DNA of 64,000 nucleotides from Inia geoffrensis (taxonomy: Eukaryota; Chordata; Mammalia; Artiodactyla; Iniidae): the NCBI GenBank assembly GCA_036417435.1, contig CM070905.1, positions 70,015,092 to 70,079,091 of the forward strand. Reading direction: 5' to 3'. The position numbers and the translations under genes were made by a program. This document shows, one piece after another, positions 12,066-24,944 of the stretch (the stretch's first letter is position 1; each line of letters starts with the position of its first letter). The notes below the pieces were generated by a model that had not been told where the DNA came from, did not search any database, and saw only the letters and a program-made list of their open reading frames with translations.

Positions 12066-13727
12066 TACATCTCCTTTATCCATTCATCTGTCGATGGACA
12101 CTTAGGCTGCTTCCATGTCACAGCTATTGTAAATAGTGCCGCGATAAACATTGGGATGCATATATCTTTTCAAATTATGGTTTTCTCCAGATATATGCCC
12201 AGGAGTGGGGTTGCTGGATCTTATGGTAGCTCTGTTTCTAGTCTTTTAAGAAAATTCCTTACTGTTCTCCTTAGTGGCTTTACCAATTTACCTTCCTATC
12301 AACAGTGTAGGAGGGTTGCTTTTTCTCCACACTCTCTGTAGCATTTATTATGTGTAGACTTTTTAACGATAGCCATTCTGACCAGTGTGAGGTGATATCT
12401 CATTGTAGTTTTCATTTGTATTTCTCTAATAATTACCGATGTTGAGTATCTTTTCATGTGCCTTTTGGCAATCTGTATGTCTTCTTTGGAGAAATGTCTA
12501 TTTAGGTCTTCTGTCCATTTGTTGACTGGGTTGTTTGGGGGTTTTTTTGATATTGAGCTGTATCTGCTGTTTGTATATTTTGGAGACTAATCCCTTGTCA
12601 GTCGCACTGCTTGCAAGTATTTTCTCCCATTCTGTGGGTTGTCTTTTCATTTTGTTTATGGCTTCCTTTGATGTGTAAAAGCTTTTCAGTTTAATAAGGT
12701 CCCATTTGCTTATTTTTGTTCCTTTTTCCATTACTCTAGGAGGTGGATCCAAAAAGACATTGCTCCAGCTTATGTCAGAGTGCTCTGCCTATATTTTCCT
12801 CTAGGAGTTTTATAGTATCTAGTCTTACACTGATGTCTTCTATCCATTTACTAACAGGGGAATTTAAATCAAAGCCACAATGAGGTGTCACCTCACACCT
12901 GTCAGAATGGCTATCATAAAAAAGACAAATAACATGAGTTGGTGAGAATGTGAAGGGGAATCCTTGTGCACTGCTGGTGGAAAAGCAAATTCATACAGCC
13001 ACTATGGTAAACAGTATGGAGGGTCCTCAAAAAACTAAAAACAGAACTACCATAGGACCTAGTGATTCCACTTCTGGGTATTTACCTAAAGAAAACAAAA
13101 ACACTCATTTGAAAAGATATATACGCCCCTATGTTGAAGCATTATCAATAAAATAGACAAGATGTAGAAATAACCTAAGTGACCATTGATAGGTGAATAG
13201 ATAAAGATGCGGTGCGTGTTTATATGTGTGTGTGTGTATATATATATGTATATAAGAGAATATTTCTCAGCCATAAAAAAGAATAAAATATTGCTCTTTG
13301 TGACAACATGGATGGACCTGGAGTGCTTTACACCAAGTGAAATAAGTCAGACAGAGAAAATCAAATACTCTATGATTTCACTCATGTGGAATCTATAAAA
13401 CAAAACAAATAAAACCAACATTCATAGGGAGAACAAAGTGCTGGTTGATAGAGGGGGAGGAAGGTGGGGGGATGGGTGAAAGAGGTGAAGATTAAGACGT
13501 ACAAATTTTCAGTTACAAAATAAATAAGTCACAGGAATGTAATGTACAGCATAAGGCATATAGTAATAATACTGTAATAACTCAGCATGGTGACAGATGG
13601 TAATTGGATTTATACGGTGATCATTCATAACATATTAAAATATCAAATCACTATGTTGTACACCTGAAACTAATGTAAAGTCAATTATTTTTCAATGAAA
13701 AAGAAAAAACACTATCAAAAGCTTGTT

Positions 13728-15015
13728 TATAAAACAGTGAAAAAAGTTTATACACAAATAAATGCAAAGATGCCCAGTGCTCATAGATGGGAAGATTTCA
13801 TATTGTTCAAGTAACTATACTTACCAGTGCAATGTGCACTTTCAATGCTCCCCCCAAAATCCTAGTGACTTTTTTTTTTTTAGATTTAGGAAAAAAATCT
13901 TGAAATTCGAAGGACCGCCAAACACCTAGTATAGACAAAACAATTTTAAGAAATGAGAACAAAGTTGGAGATACTACACTTCCTGATTTAAAAGTATATT
14001 ACAATATTAAGTACTCAGAATAGCATGGTACTGGAATAAAGTGAGAGACGTAGACCAACAGAATAGAATAGAGAGCCTAGAGATATATACACACTCCACT
14101 GACCTTTGCCAAGGTTTCTGAAAGTAAGAATGGGGAAAAGATCATCTCTTCAACAAATAGTGTTGGGGAAACTAGACGTCCAGATACAAATTAATAAAAC
14201 TGGACCCCTATCTAACGTCATACACAAAGTTAAACTCAAAGTGAAGTCTTAAACGTTAAGACCTAAAACTGTAAAACTCCTAGAACAGATAAAACGCTTC
14301 TTGACATTGCTTTTGGCAATGATTTCTTGGATATGGTACAGAGAACATGAGAAACAAAAGTAAACAGACGTATGGAACTGCATGAAACTAAAAATCTTCT
14401 GCAGAGCCAAAGGAAACAACAGAATGAAAAAGCTAAACTAAAGAATAGGAGGTATTATTGGCTAAACCATGTATCTGATAAGGGTTTTTTTTAATACGGT
14501 AAGAGGTATAACTGACTTCACACTATATTAGTTTCAGGTATACAACAACTCAGTATTTGTATACATTGCAAAATGATTACCATGTTAAGTCTAGTTAACA
14601 TCTGTCACCTAACATAGTTATAAATTTTTTTCTTGTGATGAGAACTTTTAACATGAGGTTAATATTCAATATCTGTGAGAAACTCGTAAAACTTAACAGC
14701 AAAACAACCCAATTTTAAAATGGGCAAAGTACTTATCCATTCATTTCTCCAAAAAAGACATAATGGCCAGCAGGTATCTGAAAAGATACTCAATATCATT
14801 GGTCAACAGGGGATCACAAATCAAAACTAAAATGAGATATCACCTCATAACAGTTAGAATGGCTATCAACTAGTTTGGGGAAAGGGAAGTGCTGGCAAGG
14901 ATGTTGGAGACATTGTAACACTTCCACACTGTTGGTGGGAATGTAAAATGGTACAGCCACTATGGAAAACTGAATGGAGGATCCTGAACAAGCTAAAAAT
15001 AGAGGAAAAAAACTG
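13728..15015 (+). mobile_element. Older L1 ORF2 3' fragment
   Basis: It contains the recognisable ORF2 blocks 'ggaaaagatcatctcttcaac' at 14136, 'ggaactgcatgaaactaaaaa' and 'tgttggtgggaatgtaaaatgg'. A separate AT-rich piece at about 14480-14640 is probably an inserted 3'UTR or older repeat. Many stops. Confidence 0.75.
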
Positions 15016-15109
15016 TCTTCTAACCCCATTCTCCTCTGAAAAAATCTCCAAACTTACATAGTTTTACTGCAAAGAATTTCAGCAATAGTATATTTCTCAT
15101 AAAAATTGT

Positions 15110-16060
15110 TCAAGAATAATTACCCACCTCATTTTATAAAAATAATACAGCATTGCTATAGAACTCAAATAAGGACAGCACAAAAAACGAAATGGAGCTT
15201 TTCCACGTATAAACACAGAGGAAAAATTCTAAATATCAGGTAGCTAAATCCAATAGTATAAAAAATTACATCAAGTAGTGTTTATCAAGGAATCAAAGAT
15301 GGTTCAACATCAGTGAGTTTCAAGTTAATTCATCCCATTCGACAAAATGAGACAAAGTCACATGATGATCTTGCTAGATATAGAAAATCGAAATTTCAAA
15401 AAGCATACTTGTGATTCTGTAAAAGAGATCAACTTTTTTGGAAAATAGTTAAAGATTAGTTCAACTTGTTGAAGACTTTCTATCAAAATAACACGTACAA
15501 CAAACAGACTCAAGTTAGATACAGTCCCTGTAAATAAAATCCAGAAGAACATACTCCACTTTGCTCTTCTGCAACATGATACCACAGGTCCAGGCTAAAC
15601 CAAAAATGAATAAATAAGGATTCAAAGGAAAAAGACAAATTTGTCATTATTTGCATACAGTATAATCATTTATGGGAAAACAGAATTCAAGAATAAGCTT
15701 AAAGCCAGAGTTCAATGAATCTGCCTATTATAAGTTCAATCAGCCAAAGAGGATGTGAGGGAACATAACAGCAAACATAAGTTAGAAAGTGCAAAATAAA
15801 TTACAACAACTAATGCATAATCTAAGAAATTACTGATAAAGAATATGTAACACAAAGTAAAAATCCTTCAAAAATTTAAAAGACCTGAATAAGCCATACT
15901 GTGTTCATAAATGGGACAACTTACTAAAGACATCAACTTGATCCCTTAGTTTATAACTCCAAAACATTCCAATAAAAGCTTCCAACTGGTGGGAATTTAT
16001 CAGGTTTCAAATTTTTTATCAAAATAATAAAGGTCAATAGTTCAATCAGTCACATGTTAT
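15110..16060 (+). mobile_element. Ancient L1 (L1M/HAL1-like) RT-region fragment
   Basis: It is very diverged, but the 'ggttcaacatcagtgagttt…aattcatccc' block at about 15301 matches the L1 reverse-transcriptase segment before the palm motifs. No intact frame remains. Confidence 0.55.
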
Positions 16061-16061
16061 G

Positions 16062-16515
16062 CCCTGCCTCAGACTCTCTTGGTCTCATACACCCTATGCC
16101 ACTGAAGTGACTAACCACATGTGGGCCAACGTGGTCCTACAGGCCACAAACCAGTCTCTGGTTTCTCCCTGTAGCTACCTCTGGACAGTTACGCCTGCCA
16201 TGGTGTAAGTCAAGGGATCTGGCTTCCCTTGGAACTGAGTGGTACAAGTACATTCAGAGTGGTACAGAGTTCATTCCCTGTGGGAGAAACTTCAACCAAA
16301 AGTTGAAGTTTCGGCTGAAGAGATAGCCGATGAATTCTGTCCCTTAGAATGGTCTGTTAGCAGGAAAATATAGTTTCTTATAAGCCTGTCTGGACATGTC
16401 CTATGTAATAAAGTGACCAGCTGCGTTTGTGAAGCAGTGGCCAGACTGCTACACATACGTCACATCAGTATTTAAGCCCCAAAGGCTCTATATGCTAGGG
16501 CACCTGTGCTAAAAA
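16062..16515. other. Unclassified ~450-bp island inside ancient L1
   Basis: This stretch is more GC-rich than its L1 flanks and has no L1 resemblance. It contains 'tgtaataaagtgacc' (polyadenylation-signal-like) near 16410. It could be a solo LTR from an old endogenous retrovirus, but the terminal repeats and target duplication are not clear. Confidence 0.4.
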
Positions 16516-16539
16516 CAGGCAATTTTTGAAGTAATTAAC

Positions 16540-17500
16540 TAATTCAAAACAATGGGGTAGTTTTCACAGGAAACAAGTACATCAGTGAAAAACTCAGAAA
16601 TAAATCTATGTATATTGAAAACTGTCAATATAACAGGCTGTTTCACAAATTAGAAAAGAACTGATGATTTAGTAAACGATGTTGGAAAAACTAGCTTTAT
16701 AAAGATTAAAAACTAGAATTATATTGCAGAGTATTTTCTAATGCCCTCCAAAAAGATTAAAGACCTAAGTGTGAACTGAAAAAACTAACACCAATAGACT
16801 ATAATCACAACATAAGAACAAATGTAAGACCTTAAATGCACACAATTTGGCTGCACATAAATGAAGGACATTAAAGATAACATAAGCAGAGAAGTTATAG
16901 ACTAAGAGAAAATATTTGTAATGTGTACAACTAAGAAAGGAGTACATCCAGGATACAGAAGAAACTCCACCGAATAAAGACAGAAGAAACTCAAGAAAAT
17001 GGACGAACAATATTAATGCACATTAATAAGATAAGCAACACAGAAATGTAAACATATATGTAGAATGGTAGCAATAAAACTCAAATTAAAACAGAAATCA
17101 ATATATAATATGCCTATTACATTGACAAAAATTAGAAAGTTACAGCACTTCAAAACTATAGAAGATGCGGCTGAAACTAGAACTTCCCCACCCTCCACTT
17201 CATTGCTAACGGAATCTCAAACTGGTGCAGCCACTTGGAGAGCAACCAGGTAGAAGAATGAAATTAAGAATGCATGTACTCCATGACCAAGCCATTCCAC
17301 TCCTTGATATGTACCCCAGAAAAACGGTTGCACTGTGCTTGCAGTGACAAATATGGGGACTACCATTACTGCATTTGGGGGAGCAAGCAATGTAGGTCTC
17401 CAAAGAGACAGAAAAGTAGAATGTAGTCTACGCACATAATTAAAAACAATGAAGTAATCTAATCAACAACAAGGAATGAGCTCCAGATTCTTCAACATGG
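16540..17500 (+). mobile_element. Ancient L1 fragment, continuation toward the 3' end
   Basis: Degraded late-ORF2 L1 blocks are present ('gtgaactgaaaaaactaac', 'agaaaatatttgtaatgtg', 'tggtgcagccacttggagagcaa'). The reading order suggests the same old copy as 15110-16060, split by the island between them. Confidence 0.55.
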
Positions 17501-17839
17501 ATGATGTCATAGTGAATAAAAATCAAGATCTGTTAAGTTTTAAAAACTTAACCTGGGCTCTTGGCTCACGCCAAGGAGTACTTCCCAGAACTTCTGCTGC
17601 CAGTGTCCTTGCCCTCACAGTGAGGCACAGCAAACCCCCACCTCTGCAGGAGACCCTCCAACACTAGCAGGACGATCACACTTCGTGAGCTGCTGGTACG
17701 AGCTGCCTATTTGGCCCCTGTTGGGTTGATCCTGGTCCAACTAGTGGCCTAGAGACTAAACAAGGCAACAGATTCCTTTTCTGGTCCAAAACAGGAATAA
17801 AAAGAAACAGGAACACTTTCAGGCCTGGTAAAAGCAAAA
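17501..17839. other. Repeat-like sequence of uncertain family before the L1
   Basis: It includes 'ccagtgtccttgccctcacagtgaggcacag' and 'ctgcaggagaccctccaacac' type text, which I associate with a high-copy cetartiodactyl LTR/ERV-like repeat, but I cannot name the family. No coding content is recognised. Confidence 0.35.
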
Positions 17840-19225
17840 CCTGGGTTTTGTTGCCTAGTGCACGAGGAGGGGGGATTAAAAGCGCTGCTTAAAGGAGATC
17901 CAGAGATAGGCGGGAGCAGTGGCTAACAGCGCGGATCCCAGAGACGGGCATGAGATACTAAGGCTGCTGCTGCCGCCACCAAAAAGCCTGTGTGCGAGCA
18001 CAGGTCACTATCGCCACCTCCCTTCCGGAGAGCCTGTGCAGCCCGCCACTGCCAGAGTTCCGGGATCCAGGGATAACTTCCCCGAGAGAACGCACGGCGC
18101 ACCTCAGGCTGGTGCAACGTCCCGCTGGCCTCTGCCGCTGCAGGCTCGTGCCGCACTCCATGCTCCTCCCTCCCCCTGGCCTGAGAGAGCCAAAGCCCCC
18201 CAATCAGCGGCTCCTTTAACCCCATCCTCTCTGAGCGAAGAAGAGAGGCCTCCAGTGACCTACACGCAGAGACGGGGCCAAATCCAAAGCTGAACCCCAG
18301 GAGCTCTGCAAACAAAGAAGAGAAAGGGAAATCTCTCCCAGCGGATTAAATCTCCACAATCAACCTGATGTACCGTGCATCTGTGGAATACCCGAATAGA
18401 CAATGAATCATCCCAAATTAAGGAGGTGGACTTTGAGAGCAAGATTTATTATTTTTTCTCCTTTTCCTCATTTTGTGAGTGTGTATGTGTATGCTTCTCT
18501 GTGAGGTTTTGTCTATAGAGCTTTGTTTTCACCATTTGTCCTAGGGTTCTATCCGTCCGTTTTTTTTTGTTTATTGCTTTTTGTTTTTACTTTTTAAAAA
18601 AATTTTTTCTTATTATTTTTTTATTTTAATAACTTTATTTTACCTTACTTTATTTTATTTTATCCTCTTTCTTTCTACTTTTTCTCCCTTTTATTCTGAG
18701 CCATGTGGATGAAAGGCTCTTGGTGCTGCAGCCAGGACTCAGTGCTGTGCCGCTGACGTGGGAGAGCCAACCTCAGGACACAGGTCCACAAGAGACCTCC
18801 CAGCTCCACGTAATATCAAACGGCAAAAATCTCCCAGAGATCTCCATCTCAAAACCAACACCCAGGTTCACTCAACGACCAGCAAGCTACAGTGCTGGAC
18901 ACCCTATGCCAAACAACTAGCAAGACAGGAACACAACCCCACCCATCAGCAGAGAGGTTGCATAAAATCATAATAAATCCACAGACACCCCAAAACACAC
19001 CACCAGACGTGGACCTACCGACCAGAAAGACAAGATCCAGCCTCATCCACCAGAACACAGGCACTAGTCCCCTCCACCAGGAAGCCTACACAACCCACTG
19101 AACCAACTTTAGCCACTGGGGACACACACCAAAAACAATGGGAACTACGAATCAGCAGCCTGCAAAAAGGAGACCCCAAACACAGTAATATAAGCAAAAT
19201 TAGAAAACAGAAAAACACAAAGCAC

Positions 19226-20085
19226 ATGAAGGGGCAAGACAAAAACCCACCAGACCTAACAAATGAAGAGGAAATAGGCAGTCTACCTGAAAAAGAATTC
19301 AGAATAATGATAGTAAAGATGATCCAAAATCTTGGAAACAGAACAGACAAAATGCAAGAAACATTTAACAAGGACCTAGAAGAACTAAAGATGAAACAAG
19401 CAATGATGAACAACACAATAAATGAAATTTAATACTCTAGAAGGGATCAATAGCAGAATAACTGAGGCAAAAGAACGGATAAGTTACCCGGAAGATAAAA
19501 TACTGGAAATAACTACTGCAGAGCAAAATAAACAAAAAACAATGAAAAGAACTGAGGACAGTCTCAGAGACCTCTGGGACAACATCAAACGCACCAACAT
19601 TCGAATTATAGGGGTTCCAGAAGAAGAGAAAAAGAAAGGGACTGAGAAAATATTTGAAGAAATTATAGTTGAAAACTTCCCTAATATGGGAAAGGAAATA
19701 GTTAATCAAGTCCAGGAAGCACAGAGAGTCCCATACAGGATAAATCCAAGGAGAAACATGCCAAGGCACATATTAATCAAACTGTCAAAAATTAAATACA
19801 AAGAAAACATATTAAAAGCAGCAAGGGAAAAACAACAAATAACACCCAAGGGAATCCCCCTAAGGTTAACAGCTGATCTTTCAGCAGAAACTCTGCAAGC
19901 CAGAAGGGATTGGCAGGACATATTTAAAGTGATAAAGGACAAAAACCTACACAAGATTATTCTACCCAGCAAGGATCTCATTCGGATTTCATAGAGAAAT
20001 TAAAACCTTTACAGAAAAGGAAAAGCTAAGAGAGTTCAGCACCACCAAACCAGCTTTACAACATATGCTAGAGGATCTTCCCTAG
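19226..20085 (+). pseudogene. L1 ORF1 pseudogene, element A
   Basis: The start reads MKGQDKNPPDLTNEEE. Coiled-coil residues follow, with a frame break and stop near 19420-19432. The RRM-like core (IRIIGVPEEEKKK at about 19603) and C-terminal domain (LSAETLQARRDWQDIFKVI at about 19880) lie in the second frame, which stops at 19994 before the final residues. Confidence 0.9.
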
Positions 20086-20143
20086 GCAAGAAACACAAGA
20101 GAAGGAAAAGACCTATAATAACAAATGCAAAACAATTAAGAAA

Positions 20144-23100
20144 ATGGGAATAGGTACATACATATCGATAATTACCTTAAATGTAAATGGATTAAATGCT
20201 CCCACCAAAAGACACAGATTGGCTGAATGGATACAAAAACAAGACGCATATATTTGCTGTCTACAAGAGACCCACTTCAGACCTAGAGACACATACAGAC
20301 TGAAAGGAAGGGGATGGGAAAAGATATTCCATGCAAATGGAAACCAAAAGAAAGCTGGAGTAACAATTCTCATTGCAGACAAAATAGACTTTAAAATAAA
20401 GACTATTAGAAGAGACAAAGAAGGACACTACATAATGATCAAGGGATCGATCCAAGAAGAAGATATAACAATTGTAAATATTTATGCACCCAACATAGGA
20501 GCACCTCAATACATAAGGTAAATACTAACAGCCATAAAAGGGGAAAAGGACAGTAACACATTCACAGTAGGGGACTTTAACACCCCACTTTCAACAATGG
20601 ACAGAGCATCCAAAATGAAAATGAATAAGGAAACACAAGCTTTAAATGATACATTAAACAAGATAGACTTAATTGATATTTATAGGACATTCCATCCAAA
20701 AACAACAGAATACACATTTTTCTCAAGTGTTCATGGAACATTCTCCAGGATAGATCATATCGTGGGTCACAAATCAAGCCTTGGTAAATCTAAGAAAACT
20801 GAAATTGTATCAAGTATCTTTTCCGACCACAACGCTATGAGACTAGATATCAATTACAGGAAAAGATCTGTAAAAAATACAAACACATGGAGGCTAAACA
20901 ATACACTACTCAATAACCAAGTGATCACTGAAGGAATCAAAAAGGATTTCAAAAAATACCTAGAAACAGGGCGTTCCTGGTGGCGCAGTGGTTGAGAGTC
21001 CGCCTGCCGATGCAGGGGACGTGGGTTTGTGCCCTGGTCCGGGAGGATCCCTCATGCCGCGGAGCAGGTGGGCCCATGAGCCATGGCCACTGGGCCTGCG
21101 CATCCGGAGCCTGTGCTCCACAGTGGGAGAGGCCACAGCAGTCAGAGGCCGGCACACCACACACAAAAAAAAAAAACCTAGAAACAAATGACAATGGAGA
21201 CACGACTACCCAAAACCTATGGGATGTAGCAAAAGCAGTTTTAAGAGGGAAGTTTACAGCAATACAATCCTACCTTAAGAAACAGGAAAGATCTCAAATA
21301 AACAACCTAACCTTGCACCTAAAGCAATTAGAGAGAGAAAAACAAAAAAACCCAAAATTAGCAGAAGGAAAGAAATTATAAAGATCAGATGAGAAATAAA
21401 TGAAAAAGAAATGAAGGAAATGATAGCAATGATCAATAAAACTAAAAGCTGGTTCTTTGAGAAAACAAAATTGATAAACCATTAGCCAAACTCATCAAGA
21501 AAAAAAGGGAGAAGACTCAAATCAATAGAATTAGAAATGAAAAAGGAGAAGTAACAACTGACACTGCAGAAATACAAAAGATCGTGAGAGATTACTACAA
21601 CCAACTCTATGCCAATAAAATGGACAACATGGAAGAAATGGACAAATTCTTAGAACAGCATAACCTGCCAAGACTGAATCAGGAATAAATAGAAAATATG
21701 AACAGACCAATCACAAGCACTGAAATTGAAACTGATTAAAAATCTTCCAACAAACAAAAGCCCAGGACCAGATGAATTCACAGGCGAATTCTATCAAACA
21801 TTTAGAGAAGAGCTAACACCTATCCTTCTCAAACTCTTCCAAAATATAGCTCAGGGAGGAACACTCCCAAACTCATTTTATGAGGCCATCATGACCCTGA
21901 TACCAAAACCAGACAAGGATGTCACAAAGAAAACTACAGGCCAATATCACTGACGAACACAGATGCAAAAATCCTCAACAAAATGCTAGCAAACAGAATC
22001 CAACAGCCCATTAAAAGGATCATACACCATGATCAAGTGAGGTTGATTCCAGGAATGCAAGGATTCTTCAATATACACAAATCAATCAGCGTGATACACC
22101 ATATTGACAAACTGAAGGAGAAAAACCGTATGGTCATCTCAATAAATGCAAAGAAAGCTTTTGACAAAATTCAACACCCGTTTATGATAAAAACCCTCCA
22201 GAAAGTAGGCAAAGGGGGAACTTTCCTCAACATAATAAAGGCCATATATGACAAACCCACAGACAACATCATCCTCAATGGTGAAAAACTGAAACCATTT
22301 CCACTAAGATCAGGAACAAGACAAGGTTGCCCACTCTCACCACTCTTATTCAACATAGCTTTGGAAGTTTTAGCCACAGCAATCAGAGAAGAAAAGGAAA
22401 TAAAAGGAATCCAAATCGGAAAAGAAGTAAAGCTGTCACTGTTTGCAGATGACATGATACTATACATAGAGAATCCTAAAGATGCTATCAGAAAACTACT
22501 AGAGCTAATCAATGAATTTGGAAAAGTAGGATACAAAATTAATGCACAGAAATCTCTGGCAGTCCTATACACAAATGATGAAAAATCTGAAAATGAAATC
22601 AAGAAAACACTCCCATTTACCATTGCAACAAAAAGAATAAAATATCTAGGAATAAACCTACCTAAGGAGACAGAAGACCTGTATGCAGATAACTATAAGA
22701 CACTGATTAAAGAAATTAAAGATGATACAAATAGATGGAAAGATATACCGTGTTCTTAGATTGGAAGAATCAACATTGTGAAAATGACTCTACTACCCAA
22801 AGCAATCTACAGATTCAATGCAATCTCTATCAAACTACCACTGGCATTTTTCACAGAACTAGAACAAAAAGTTTCACAATTTGTATGGAAACACAGAAGA
22901 CCCCGAATAGCCAAAGCAATCTTGAGAAAGAAAAACGGAGCTGGAGGAATCAGGCTCCCTGACTTCAGACTATACTATGAAGCTACAATAGTCAGGACAG
23001 AACGGTACTGGCACAAAAACAGAAATATAGATCAATGGAACAGGATAGAAAGCCCAGAGATAAACCCACGCACATACGGTCACCTTATCTTTGATAAAGG

Positions 23101-24151
23101 AGGGAGGAAGGTACAGTGGAGAAAGGACAGCCTCTTCAATAAGTAGTGCTGGGAAAACTGGACAGGTACTTGTAAAAGTATGAGATTAGATCACTCCCTA
23201 ACACCATATACAAAAATAAGCACAAAATGGATTAAAGACCTAAATGTAAGGCCAGAAACTATCAAACTCTTAGAGGAAAACATAGGCAGAACACTCAGTG
23301 ACATAATCACAGCAAGATGCTTTTTGACCCACCTCCTAGAGATATGGAAATTAAAAAAAAGTAAACAAATGGGACCTAATGAAACTTCATAGCTTTTGCA
23401 GAGCAAAGGAAACCATAAACAAGACCAAAAGACAGCCCACAGAATGGGAGAAAATATTTGCAAATGAAGCAACTGACAAAGGATTAATCTCCAAAATTTA
23501 CAAGCAGCTCATGCAGCTCAGTAACAAAAAACAAACAACCCAATCCAAAAATGGGCAGAAGACCTAAATAGACATTTCTCCAAAGAAGATATAGAGAGTG
23601 CCAACAAACACATGAAAGAATGCTCAACATCATTAATCATTAGAGAAATGCAAATCAAAACTACAATGAGATATCATCTCACACCAGTCAGAATGGCCAT
23701 CATCAAGAAATCTACAAACAATAAATGCTGGAGAGGGTGTGGAGAAAAGGGAACACTCTTGCATTGTTGGTGGGAATGTAATTTGGTACAGCCACCATGG
23801 AGAGCAGTATGGAGGTTCCTTAAGAAACTACGAATAGAACTACAGTATGACCCAGCAATCCCACTACTAGGCACATACCCTGAGAAAACCATAATTCAAA
23901 AAGAGTCATGTACCAAAATGTTCATTGCAGCTCTATTTACAATAGCCCAGAGATGGAAACAACCTAAGTGTCCATCATCGGATGAATGCATAAAGAAGAT
24001 GTGGCACATATATACAATGGAATATTACTCAGCCATAAAAATAAACGAAATTGAGCTATTTGTAATGATGTGGATGGACCTAGAGTCTGTCATACAAAGT
24101 GAAGTAAGTCAGAAAGAGAAAGACAAATACCGTATGTTAACACATATATAG
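20144..24151 (+). pseudogene. L1 ORF2 (endonuclease-reverse transcriptase) pseudogene, element A
   Basis: The start MGIGTYISIITLNVNGLNAP opens the APE-type endonuclease domain, with Asn and the catalytic Glu of QETH visible. The reverse-transcriptase domain has the FADD motif at about 22442. The C-terminal cysteine-rich region [18 protein letters not shown] is at about 23732. Nonsense codons include TAA at 20519-20521 and TAG at 22757-22759. A SINE interrupts it at 20969, and frames change near 21381, 21726 and 21960. Normal length is about 1,275 codons; no functional protein can be made. Confidence 0.93.
20969..21176 (+). mobile_element. CHR-2-type SINE inside L1 ORF2
   Basis: The head 'gcgttcctggtggcgcagtgg' and body are followed by an A tail. 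The duplication cctagaaaca is at 20959-20968 and 21177-21186. The insertion postdates element A. Confidence 0.96.
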
Positions 24152-24522
24152 GAATTTAAGGGGAAAAAATGTCATGAAAAACCTAGGGGTAAGACAGGAA
24201 TAAAGAGAGAGACCTACTAGAGAATGGACTTGAGGATATGGGGAGGGGGAAGGGTAAGCTGTGACAAAGTGAGAGAGTGGCATGGACATATATACACTAC
24301 CAATCGGAAAATAGCTAGTGGGAAGCAGCCGCATAGCACAGGGAGATTAGCTCAGTGCTTTGTGACCACCTAGAGGGGTGGGATAGGGAGGGTGGGAGGG
24401 AGGAAGACGCAGGAGGGAAGAAATATGGGAACATATGTATAACTGCTTCATTTTGTTATAAAGCAGAAACTAACACACCACTGTAAAGCAATTATACTCC
24501 AATTAAGATGTTAAAAAAAAAA

Positions 24523-24940
24523 CTAGCCTGAGTAAGACATGTATTTAGATACATATGAAAGTTGCCTAACAAAAGCATTAAATACAACAGAAGAGGTTCT
24601 TCAGGAAGCAGAAGAGTAAGATCTTGGAAAACGGAGAGAAAAAGTAAAATTTTTAAAAACGAAGAGGTAGCTAGCACAGATAAACTGTAGTCGCCAACGA
24701 TAAACCAAGAAGGAACATCAAGTCAGTTCTAAACACCTAAGATCCAAAACAAAACAGGAAGGGAACTGACAAGTTTGCACTTTAATGTAACTGTAAATAC
24801 ACGCTTAAAACTTTGATGATAAAACACTTTGGGGTATAAGGCAATGGATTTCAAAAGTTTCAATAAAGGGAAAAAAGTCACCAGGAATTAAGATGATGAA
24901 TAAATGATAGTGAAGTCAAAGTATGTTTTACTTTTTTAAA
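24523..24940. other. Intronic stretch, no recognised element
   Basis: AT-rich sequence between two L1 copies. I see no gene, A-tail or named repeat. Confidence 0.5.
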
Positions 24941-24944
24941 CTTA

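Larger units (their letters stand above)
11521..12857 (-). mobile_element. L1 3' end, minus strand, inserted in another L1
   Basis: It starts with a T-run (reverse A-tail), then the reverse 3'UTR and the reverse ORF2 C-terminus. The ORF2 peptide on the minus strand at 12498-12752 contains [34 protein letters not shown] sequence. A long TG repeat sits in the 3'UTR at 11600-11647. Flanking 'caggaaattt' and 'caggggaattt' may be the degraded target duplication. Confidence 0.85.
11428..13705 (+). mobile_element. L1 3' fragment split by a reverse L1 insertion
   Basis: The plus-strand L1 sequence at 11428-11520 ('aatgggcagaaaacctgaatag') breaks off and resumes at 12858 ('aatttaaatcaaagccacaatgagg'). 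It then runs to a 3'UTR ending near 13705. The gap is filled by a minus-strand L1. Removing the insert restores a continuous L1. Confidence 0.8.
17840..24522 (+). mobile_element. Near-full-length LINE-1, inactive (element A)
   Basis: The order is 5'UTR (from about 17840, lacking the first ~600 bp seen in the copy at 5877), a T-rich stretch and leader (18440-19220), ORF1, an inter-ORF spacer, ORF2, a 3'UTR with the 'gggaggtgggagggagg' purine block and a terminal A-run at 24514-24522. Both ORFs carry stops or frameshifts and ORF2 is split by a SINE. A target duplication is only weakly visible (a 'cctggtaaaag' / 'cctgagtaag' resemblance). Confidence 0.93.

Noticed and set aside
19422..24151. Functional L1 proteins
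   Set aside because: ORF1 and ORF2 contain stops, frameshifts and a SINE insertion.
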